DNA of 22,426 nt. Source: Marinilabilia sp046483585. Lineage in GTDB: Bacteria > Bacteroidota > Bacteroidia > Bacteroidales > Marinilabiliaceae. Position numbers and translations under genes: made by a program. The stretch is taken from contig JAWOCV010000079.1 in the NCBI GenBank assembly GCA_046483585.1, positions 1 through 22,426 on the forward strand, in the 5' to 3' direction. Shown here piece after piece: positions 16,514 through 22,426 of this stretch. Position 1 is the stretch's first letter. Each line of letters opens with the position of its first letter. The notes beneath the pieces are model-generated. The model made no database searches. It was not told the DNA's origin and was given only the letters and a program-made list of their open reading frames with translations.

Positions 16514-16566
16514 ATGTTGGAGTCACATTGTTGTGGATCAGGGAAAAACACCCAAATCATATTAAT

Positions 16567-17208
16567 ATGCTGCACATAGAAAAACTGGTTTTCAGTCCGT
16601 TTGAGGAAAATACTTATCTCGTTTATGACGGCAATGGCGAATGTGCCATTGTTGATCCGGGGATGCTCTTCCCCGAAGAGGAGCAAACACTTGTTTCCCG
16701 AATTGAAAAGTTGGGCTTGAAGCCGGTCTTACTCCTTCAGACCCATCTGCATCTGGACCATGTTTTCGGGACCTCTTTCGTGGCCCGCCAGTGGGGATTG
16801 AGGCCCGTGGCTCATGAGGGAGACCAATTTCTTATTGAACATACAATGGAGATGGCCGCACAGTTTGGTCTGCAACTGAAAGAAAATCCGCCTGCTCCCG
16901 AACGTTTTCTGGAGGATGGCGATCAGATAAATATCGGAGACAATGTTTTGAAAGTTATTCACATTCCCGGTCATTCGCCCGGCGGGATCTCTTTTTATTG
17001 TGAAGAGGAAAAACTACTTCTGGCTGGAGACGTTCTTTTTAAAGGAAGCATCGGGCGATCCGATCTCCCCGGGGGCGACCAACAGGCTCTGGTCGATGGT
17101 ATTCGCCAAAAGTTATTGGTATTGCCCGGCGACGTTGATGTTTATCCCGGACATGGACCCGTTACCACTATTGAAGAAGAAAAACGGAACAATCCTTTTC
17201 TCTCATAA
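16567..17208 (+). CDS. Glyoxalase-II-like metallo-beta-lactamase-fold hydrolase
   Basis: From the ATG at 16567 the product has 213 residues. A start at 16528 would add 13 residues not typical of the family, which usually begins directly with the first beta-strand (here LHIEKLVFSPFEENTYLVYD). The metal ligands are all present: THLHLDH (His60, His62, Asp64, His65), His136 in IPGHSPGG, bridging Asp155 in LLAGDVLF, and His196 in YPGHGPVT. This is the short YcbL-type branch, which lacks the C-terminal substrate domain of classical glyoxalase II. It probably hydrolyses a small thioester, but its exact substrate is unknown. It lies 53 bp downstream of pcm and may be cotranscribed. Confidence 0.92.
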   Translation: MLHIEKLVFSPFEENTYLVYDGNGECAIVDPGMLFPEEEQTLVSRIEKLGLKPVLLLQTHLHLDHVFGTSFVARQWGLRPVAHEGDQFLIEHTMEMAAQFGLQLKENPPAPERFLEDGDQINIGDNVLKVIHIPGHSPGGISFYCEEEKLLLAGDVLFKGSIGRSDLPGGDQQALVDGIRQKLLVLPGDVDVYPGHGPVTTIEEEKRNNPFLS

Positions 17209-17421
17209 CGCTTTTTTCTTTGCGTGACTTTCTCTGGTTAATCCTTTCAGTACATTTCGCAGGCAGCCCCAACGATGCTTCCTGAGTCTCTGGTATGTAA
17301 CTGAAAGATTGGCAATATTTGATATATATCATTGGTTTAAGTCAATAAAAATTTGTTCTTTTGATGATAAGTCTGGTATTTCGTAAATCATAATTTTTCA
17401 CTTATCTAATTGCAAAAAGAT

Positions 17422-20289
17422 ATGAGTCAATTTGCAGACAGACACATCGGGCCCGATGCACGGGAAGTTGATTTGATGTTGGAAAAAACAGGTGTTTCTT
17501 CACTTGATGAACTTATTCATCAGGCGGTTCCCGATAATATCAGAATGGAGGGTGAACTGAATTTGTCCCCTTCACTTTCGGAACAGGAATATTTGCAGCA
17601 CATCCGGGGCATTGCTTCAAGGAACAAAGTTTTTAAGACTTATATCGGCATGGGGTATTACAATACGTTCACACCTTCTGTGATCATTCGTAATGTGCTT
17701 GAGAATCCGGTTTGGTATACTTCATATACGCCCTATCAGGCTGAAATATCACAGGGGAGGCTTGAAGCTCTTCTCAATTTTCAGACAATGGTTACCGAAC
17801 TTACCGGTCTGGAGCTTGCCAATGCTTCACTGCTTGATGAAGCCACTGCGGCGGCCGAGGCTATGATTATGATGTTCAATACCCGGAGCAAAAGTCAGAG
17901 TAAGGCAGGTGTGGATACATGTTTGGTAGACAAGAATATATGGCCTCAAACCAGGGCGGTGATAGAAACGCGTGCCGAACCATTGGGGATAAAACTGGAA
18001 ATCGCCGGGTTAGATGAGGTCAATTACGATCCCGATCGTCATTTCGGGGCCATTGTTCAGTATCCCGATGGCGACGGTGAGATCAAAGATTACCGGGCAT
18101 TTTCTGAAAAACTGCATGAAAATGGTGGAAAACTGGCTGTTGCCACAGACCTTTTGGCCCTGACGTTATTGACCCCTCCGGGAGAATGGGGTGCCGACAT
18201 TGTGTTTGGTTCCACCCAGCGTTTTGGTGTTCCATTGTATTACGGCGGCCCTCATGCAGCTTTTTTTGCCTCAAAAAATGAGCACAAACGCCATATTCCG
18301 GGGCGGATCATCGGGGTTTCCCAGGATGCTACAGGCCGCCCTGCTCTCAGAATGGCCCTTCAGACCCGGGAGCAGCATATTAAGCGCGAGCGGGCCACCT
18401 CGAACATTTGTACGGCCCAGGCATTGCTGGCTACCATGGCCGGGTTTTATGCTGTTTGGCACGGGCCCGACGGACTGAAAGAGATGGCTTCGGACATTCA
18501 TGGATTGACGGTTAAACTCCGTGATGCGTTGGTAGATAAAGGGTTTAAGTCGCTTAATGAGAACTTTTTTGACACCCTTGCGATGTGTTTGCCCAGGGGA
18601 CTAAACGTATCATCCCTCAGAGGAAAATTGCTTGATAAGAAGATCAATCTTCGTTACTTTGATGATGATACAAAGATTGGTATCAGCCTTGATGAAACCA
18701 CTTCCGAAAGTGACGTTCAGGATCTGGTGGATATTCTGACAGGCATGGTGGATGAAACCAGTGTCAATCTGGAGGATTATTCTCCGGGGTGGGCCATTCC
18801 GGATGAATTGATGCGTCGTTCAGAGTTTATGAAACAGGGTGTGTTCAACAGTTATCGTTCTGAGACGGAAATGATGCGGTATATCAAAAGGCTTGAGCAG
18901 AAAGATATTTCCCTTGCACATTCTATGATCTCACTGGGCTCCTGTACTATGAAACTGAATGCGGCCACTGAGCTGTTTACTCTCACATGGCCGGAGTTTG
19001 CTTCCATACATCCCTTTGCCCCAGTTGAGCAGGCTCGCGGATATCATGAGTTGATGGATGAATTGCGGGCCGATCTTGCTGAAATCACGGGCCTTGCTGA
19101 TGTGAGTCTACAACCCAATTCCGGGGCTGCCGGAGAATATGCCGGGTTAATGGTCATTCGGGAATGGCACAAAAACCGTGGCGAAGGCCACCGCAATGTA
19201 GCCATTGTTCCGTCCTCGGCTCACGGTACAAATCCGGCCAGTGCCGTAATGGCCGGAATGAAAGTGGTGGTCGTGAAATGTGACGATCACGGGAACATTG
19301 ATTTGGATGATCTTAGGGGAAAAGTTGAGAAGCACAGCAGTGATCTGGCCTGCATTATGGTTACCTATCCCTCAACCCATGGCGTTTTTGAGGAATCCAT
19401 CAAAGAGGTTTGTGGTCTCATTCATGAACATGGCGGACAGGTTTATATGGACGGCGCTAATATGAATGCCCAGGTAGGTCTTACCAGTCCTGGTATTATC
19501 GGGGCTGACGTGTGTCACCTGAATCTGCATAAGACTTTTTCCATCCCGCATGGTGGAGGAGGGCCCGGTGTAGGTCCCATCGCTGTGGCATCACATTTAA
19601 CCGGTTTCCTTCCCAGTCACAATGTGGTAGATAATAAGCGGGAGGGGATCCCGGCTGTAGCTGCAGCTCCCTGGGGCAGCCCGGGCGTATTACCTATTAC
19701 ATATGGGTACATTAAAATGATGGGGGCTGAAGGCCTTACATATGCATCTAAAATAGCTATTCTCAATGCCAATTACCTGGCTGAAGAACTGAAAGACGAT
19801 TACGGGATTCTTTATTCAGGTGATACCGGCCGGGTCGGACATGAGATGATTCTTGAGTGCCGGAAGCTGAAAAATGCTACCGGCATCAGTGAGATTGACA
19901 TAGCCAAGCGGATGATCGACTACGGTTACCACGCTCCTACAGTCTCGTTTCCCGTACACGGAACGCTTATGATCGAACCTACCGAAAGCGAGTCGAAAGA
20001 AGAGCTGGACCGGTTTCTGGATGCTCTGAAGGCCATTTATGCCGAGATTAAGGAGGTCGAGGCGGGCATTGCCGATAAGGAAGACAATGTTATCAAACAT
20101 GCCCCGCATCCCGACTACGTAGTAGTGACAGATTCATGGGACCGGCCATATGGACGCGAAAAAGCCGCCTTTCCACTGGGCTGGGTGCGTGACAATAAAT
20201 TCTGGCCCCCCGTCGCCCGGGTTGATGATGCATGGGGCGACCGGAACCTGGTATGTACCTGTGAGCCACTGGAAAATTACGGGGCGTAA
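17422..20289 (+). CDS. gcvP: Glycine dehydrogenase (decarboxylating), P-protein
   Basis: The product has 955 residues, nearly identical in length to E. coli GcvP (957), and is the fused single-chain form. It decarboxylates glycine using pyridoxal phosphate and passes the aminomethyl group to the lipoyl H-protein of the glycine-cleavage system. Seen are the N-terminal FADRHIGPDAREVD, IGMGYYNTFTPSVI, SLLDEATAAAEAM and GSTQRFGVPLYYGGPHAA. The second half has the PLP-lysine block HLNLHKTFSIPHGGGGPG with Lys704, and ends with RPYGREKAAFP and WGDRNLVCTC. A TTG at 17410 would add four residues; the ATG at 17422 gives the usual start (MSQFADRHIG). No other gcv gene and no glycine riboswitch were seen nearby. 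Confidence 0.98.
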   Translation: MSQFADRHIGPDAREVDLMLEKTGVSSLDELIHQAVPDNIRMEGELNLSPSLSEQEYLQHIRGIASRNKVFKTYIGMGYYNTFTPSVIIRNVLENPVWYTSYTPYQAEISQGRLEALLNFQTMVTELTGLELANASLLDEATAAAEAMIMMFNTRSKSQSKAGVDTCLVDKNIWPQTRAVIETRAEPLGIKLEIAGLDEVNYDPDRHFGAIVQYPDGDGEIKDYRAFSEKLHENGGKLAVATDLLALTLLTPPGEWGADIVFGSTQRFGVPLYYGGPHAAFFASKNEHKRHIPGRIIGVSQDATGRPALRMALQTREQHIKRERATSNICTAQALLATMAGFYAVWHGPDGLKEMASDIHGLTVKLRDALVDKGFKSLNENFFDTLAMCLPRGLNVSSLRGKLLDKKINLRYFDDDTKIGISLDETTSESDVQDLVDILTGMVDETSVNLEDYSPGWAIPDELMRRSEFMKQGVFNSYRSETEMMRYIKRLEQKDISLAHSMISLGSCTMKLNAATELFTLTWPEFASIHPFAPVEQARGYHELMDELRADLAEITGLADVSLQPNSGAAGEYAGLMVIREWHKNRGEGHRNVAIVPSSAHGTNPASAVMAGMKVVVVKCDDHGNIDLDDLRGKVEKHSSDLACIMVTYPSTHGVFEESIKEVCGLIHEHGGQVYMDGANMNAQVGLTSPGIIGADVCHLNLHKTFSIPHGGGGPGVGPIAVASHLTGFLPSHNVVDNKREGIPAVAAAPWGSPGVLPITYGYIKMMGAEGLTYASKIAILNANYLAEELKDDYGILYSGDTGRVGHEMILECRKLKNATGISEIDIAKRMIDYGYHAPTVSFPVHGTLMIEPTESESKEELDRFLDALKAIYAEIKEVEAGIADKEDNVIKHAPHPDYVVVTDSWDRPYGREKAAFPLGWVRDNKFWPPVARVDDAWGDRNLVCTCEPLENYGA

Positions 20290-20319
20290 CAGACTGGTAT
20301 CTATTGAGGTAAGGAAAGC

Positions 20320-21042
20320 CTAATTAAACCAGTATTCAGCAGCATACCCATAAGCCAGTGCCGTAGCAATGGCCAGACCAAAGCTCAGTAAGGTTCCTAT
20401 AAGAATATATTCTGTCAATTTTCTGTCTTTAGCTCTTGAAAGATCACTAAACCGAAAGACCGATTTTGCTGCCAAAAGAAAGCCAACGGCCTGCCATTGT
20501 TGGAGTACAATAAATCCAAAAATAAATAAGCGTTCCAGCATTCCAATGTATTTTCCCGCATTTTCCAGAGACCCGGTTGTATTGTCTTCCTGAAGACTCC
20601 ATTTGCTCATCACATGTTTTATGACGACGGATGAAACGGAAGTAAGGATTAACACTGACAGAATTAAAGTCAGGGAGCGGAGTGTGTACAAACTTTCAAG
20701 GTTGAACCGGAAGGGTTCGTGAATATATACCAGCAGGCCAATAATGAGGAGATGAGCCAATTGATCAAGGCCAAAAAGCAGCCTGGCATTCATTTTCCCC
20801 TCAAGGTGAAGTTTGGCCAGGTCAATAAAAAAATGACTGATAACCAGTGTAAGTATGATTGGCCAGGCTTCCCGGCTGAACTGTAATACAATCCATGTCA
20901 CCAGTGCATGAATCCCGATGTGGAGATAAAAATATAAGGAAACGTGCTTATTTCGTTGTTTTTCCTTCACCCATTTATCGGGTTGCAATACAAAATCCCC
21001 AAGAATATGGCTGATCAATAATTTTAAGGTCAGGGCGATCAT
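20320..21042 (-). CDS. DUF3307 integral membrane protein
   Basis: The product has 240 residues. The N-terminal half is the DUF3307 domain, recognised by ISHILGDFVLQPDKWVKEKQ (9-28), YLHIGIHALVTWIVL and LVISHFFIDLAKLHLEGK. Several hydrophobic helices follow, including LDQLAHLLIIGLLVYI, SLTLILSVLILTSVSSVVI and LIGTLLSFGLAIATALAYGY, so it is an inner-membrane protein with about six or seven segments. His and Asp residues repeated in the first helices could bind a metal, but no activity is known. The start codon overlaps the end of the SatD-family gene by 4 bp (ATGA), indicating translational coupling and a shared job. It converges on gcvP with a 30-bp gap. Confidence 0.88.
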   Translation of the reverse strand: MIALTLKLLISHILGDFVLQPDKWVKEKQRNKHVSLYFYLHIGIHALVTWIVLQFSREAWPIILTLVISHFFIDLAKLHLEGKMNARLLFGLDQLAHLLIIGLLVYIHEPFRFNLESLYTLRSLTLILSVLILTSVSSVVIKHVMSKWSLQEDNTTGSLENAGKYIGMLERLFIFGFIVLQQWQAVGFLLAAKSVFRFSDLSRAKDRKLTEYILIGTLLSFGLAIATALAYGYAAEYWFN

Positions 21043-21638
21043 AGTCTGGTCATTTTATCCCGGTAGTAATCGTTCATTGTCATTATCTCGTAAAATCCTC
21101 CTCTTTTGAGTGCTTCACTTATACTGCTTTGGGATTTTCCAAGTAAACCGGCAATTTCACTCTGATGTTTTTGAGGATGCTCAAGTTTGGCGATTATGAC
21201 TTTTGCCACTGTTTTGCTCCAGCTATTGGCGGTCAGTAAAGCCAGGTTCAGCATGATATTGATGGGCTTGTCTGTTTCCTGGTTGTTGGTTCGCAGGGCC
21301 AATGTCTGCTTCTTCAAAGATTCCAGGCATTCTCCTGCAAGAACAAAAGCGGGCCCGTTTGATTCAGTTATTTTCGAAGTCTGGTGGGTTATTTCTCCAA
21401 CGCCAATGGCCATTCGAACGTCCGTTGCATTGCTTTTTTTGATGCAGGCCTTAATGTGGACTGCAGCCAATAAAGCTATTTCAGGACGAAGGATGATCTG
21501 GAAACTGTCGCCCCTGAATATATCCCATTCCCCGGGCCTTTGTCCATATTGGCCAAGCACATGCTTAAGGTTGCCCATCCATTCTTCTGCATCCCCTCTT
21601 CTGGAATTTATAATATCGCCTGTAATGACTGCTACCAT
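21039..21638 (-). CDS. SatD-family protein with C-terminal helix-turn-helix
   Basis: The product has 199 residues. The N-terminal ~150 residues resemble the SatD family (VAVITGDIINSRRGD at 2-16, WDIFRGDSFQIIL at 38-50, DVRMAIGVGE at 73-82, SNGPAFVLAG at 93-102). The GDI and FRGDSF motifs recall a nucleotidyl-cyclase-like fold, which is inference. Residues about 156-179 (QKHQSEIAGLLGKSQSSISE) form a helix-turn-helix, suggesting DNA binding by the same chain. Upstream lie a near-consensus promoter and four tandem TATCG-N10-CGATA dyads, the likely targets of autoregulation. It is coupled to the DUF3307 gene. The sat operon of Streptococcus mutans gave the family its name, but no biochemical role is established. 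Confidence 0.85.
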   Translation of the reverse strand: MVAVITGDIINSRRGDAEEWMGNLKHVLGQYGQRPGEWDIFRGDSFQIILRPEIALLAAVHIKACIKKSNATDVRMAIGVGEITHQTSKITESNGPAFVLAGECLESLKKQTLALRTNNQETDKPINIMLNLALLTANSWSKTVAKVIIAKLEHPQKHQSEIAGLLGKSQSSISEALKRGGFYEIMTMNDYYRDKMTRL

Positions 21639-21654
21639 CTTAAGTGATTTTGTT

Positions 21655-21685
21655 CAAATATATCGGATTTTAAGGCAATATCAAA
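21655..21685 (-). promoter_or_regulatory. Promoter of the SatD-DUF3307 operon
   Basis: Read leftward, TTTG (21685-21682) and TATATTTG (21662-21655) match the Bacteroidota -33 and -7 boxes exactly, with a 19-nt spacer. Transcription would start near 21648, about 10 nt before the SatD start codon. Dyad 1 of the 28-bp array fills the spacer and touches the -7 box, so a bound protein would block polymerase. Confidence 0.75.
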
Positions 21686-21764
21686 ATATATCGGATAATT
21701 ATACGATATGAGATTGTATCGGCTCAATGAACGATATTTAAATTTATCGGATTTTAAGCCGATG
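21661..21764. promoter_or_regulatory. Four tandem TATCG-N10-CGATA dyads with exact 28-bp period
   Basis: The dyads lie at 21661-21680, 21689-21708, 21717-21736 and 21745-21764. Every left arm is TATCGG. The right arms are CAATA, CGATA, CGATA and CGATG. The 10-bp gaps and the 8-bp linkers differ in sequence, so this is a spaced set of binding sites rather than a recent tandem duplication. Arms recur every 13 and 15 bp. Dyads 1 and 2 overlap and flank the SatD promoter. Confidence 0.85.
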
Positions 21765-21983
21765 ATTCAAAAGACCCTGGTGCTTACATGACGCCTCCAG
21801 TTGCAGGTCAATTGATTTTATTTCGAAAACTTTCTTTGAGGTTTGGGTACTTTGGTTTCTTCGCTTTTGTTATTTGCAATGGTTCGTTAAACATTTGCAA
21901 TACCTTGCAATTCAATCGTGTAACACTTGACGTTTTTTTGTGTTAAGATACAGTCAATCAGTATTGTACAAATTTCATAACAC

Positions 21984-22085
21984 CTTTTATCTAAGAAAAT
22001 ATGTAAACAACCGAAATTCAATCATATACATTTTTGTTGGTTCATTGGTTATGTCGTAAATGAGAGAGCAACTTTTCCTTCCAGC
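21984..22085. repeat. Long direct repeat, copy 1
   Basis: About 102 bp starting CTTTTATCTAA and ending CCTTCCAGC recur at 22221-22321 with roughly ten single-base differences and one T fewer in a T-run. Shared blocks include CGAAATTCAATCATATACAT and GAGAGAGCAACTT. Both copies run straight into AGCTNNN heptads. No inverted ends or transposase frame were seen. Confidence 0.85.
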
Positions 22086-22203
22086 TTTGAGCTTCGAACT
22101 TTGAGCTTTGAGCTTCCAGCTTTCAGCTTCCAGCTACTACTGACTCTGCGACTGAGCTACAAACAGCTAACAGCTAACAGCTAAGAGCTAACAGCTTCCA
22201 GCC
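22083..22203. repeat. AGCTNNN heptad arrays after repeat copy 1
   Basis: AGCT recurs at exact 7-bp steps from 22083 to 22135 (eight units, one changed to AACT). It recurs again from 22165 to 22196 (five units, then a decayed AGCC at 22200). The first block uses mainly TTTG/TTCC linkers and the second AAC/AAG linkers. Confidence 0.85.
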
Positions 22204-22218
22204 TCCCCGCGGCCAGGT
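22201..22218. repeat. Degenerate copy of the GC-rich palindrome
   Basis: GCCTCCCCGCGGCCAGGT agrees with the perfect palindrome at 5906-5923 at 15 of 18 positions and sits between the heptad array and repeat copy 2. It suggests that the palindrome is a dispersed element in this genome. Confidence 0.45.
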
Positions 22219-22220
22219 TA

Positions 22221-22358
22221 CTTTTATCTAACAAAATATGTAAACACCCGAAATTCAATCATATACATTTTGTTGGTTCTTTGGTTATGTCGCAAAAGAG
22301 AGAGCAACTTCTCCTTCCAGCTTCCAGCTTTGAGCTTTGAGCTTTGAGCTTTCGAGCT
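22221..22358. repeat. Long direct repeat, copy 2, with heptad array
   Basis: This second copy of the ~102-bp repeat (22221-22321) lies 237 bp after the first. It continues into AGCTNNN heptads at 22319, 22326, 22333, 22340 and 22347, with a last AGCT displaced by one base at 22355. The unit is shorter than after copy 1, so array length varies between copies. Confidence 0.85.
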
Positions 22359-22426
22359 ACTAATATCTAAAAACCTAACGATCTTTTGTATTAATGAATT
22401 CGGTTTAAAATTAAAATACTTGCTCT

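Larger units (their letters stand above)
21773..22426. other. Gene-free, repeat-rich region at the right edge
   Basis: No open frame with recognisable content was found on either strand. Three TTGCAAT motifs sit at 21874, 21895 and 21905. From 21984 onward the region is dominated by two ~102-bp direct repeats and AGCTNNN heptad arrays. The last 65 bp are AT-rich and show no feature. Confidence 0.7.

Noticed and set aside
16528..16566. Upstream start for the metallo-hydrolase
   Set aside because: The additional 13 residues precede the conserved first strand and do not fit the family.
17209..17228. ACGC/GCGT hairpin after the metallo-hydrolase gene
   Set aside because: The 4-bp stem is too weak and its T-rich part lies in the loop, so it does not make a terminator.
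17209..17421. Glycine riboswitch before gcvP
   Set aside because: No paired glycine-aptamer pattern was seen in this AT-rich leader, and such riboswitches usually precede gcvT operons.
21661..21764. CRISPR array
   Set aside because: Only the dyad arms are conserved, the linkers are 8 bp, and no cas genes are present; it behaves as operator sites.
21921..21945. TAACAC/GTGTTA inverted repeat as a terminator
   Set aside because: The stem is only 6 bp and AT-rich, the loop is 13 nt, the T-run lies within the loop, and no gene ends nearby.
22083..22358. CRISPR or coding repeats in the heptad arrays
   Set aside because: Units are 7 bp with no spacers, and no open frame is maintained across them.

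Overview
The window reads as chromosomal DNA of a Bacteroidota species. It has a SusC/SusD pair, Bacteroidota-type promoters (TTTG about 18-19 nt upstream of TAnnTTTG), almost no Shine-Dalgarno sequences, and proteins ending in type IX secretion (T9SS) sorting tails. The T9SS tails argue against the genus Bacteroides and fit a free-living or marine-type lineage such as Marinilabiliales/Prolixibacteraceae. That placement is inference only.

Region 1 (1-12400) is an alpha-glucan (starch/maltodextrin) utilisation locus. A divergent LacI/GalR-type regulator, cut by the left edge, faces a 640-bp control region. That region holds a nested 36-bp operator palindrome, a second operator-like site, a promoter and a leader hairpin. 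Rightward follow a SusC-type TonB-dependent transporter, a SusD-type binding lipoprotein and a SusE-type starch-binding lipoprotein, closed by a terminator. Next come a SusB-type GH97 alpha-glucosidase lipoprotein and a GH13 alpha-amylase with a T9SS tail, also closed by a terminator. The likely flow is: the surface amylase cuts glucan, SusD/SusE bind it, SusC imports oligosaccharides, and GH97 releases glucose.

Region 2 (12430-15800) is a two-gene unit behind a clean promoter. It encodes a GHL10 (DUF187/DigH-like) family-10-type glycosidase with a T9SS tail, and a TolB-like beta-propeller protein. The propeller's own T9SS tail lies intact but one nucleotide out of frame.

Region 3 (15830-20289) is housekeeping: protein-L-isoaspartate O-methyltransferase (pcm), a glyoxalase-II-like metallo-hydrolase, and glycine decarboxylase (gcvP).

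Region 4 (20320-21640, minus strand) is a two-gene operon: a SatD-family protein with a C-terminal helix-turn-helix, overlapping by 4 bp a DUF3307 membrane protein. Directly upstream lie four copies of a 20-bp dyad (TATCG-N10-CGATA) spaced exactly 28 bp apart. The first two straddle a near-consensus promoter. This looks like an autoregulated system, and it is the best candidate here for something undescribed.

Region 5 (21773-22426) has no convincing gene. It holds two copies of a ~102-bp direct repeat, each running into arrays of AGCTNNN heptads, with a degenerate copy of a GC-rich palindrome that also occurs inside the sus operon.
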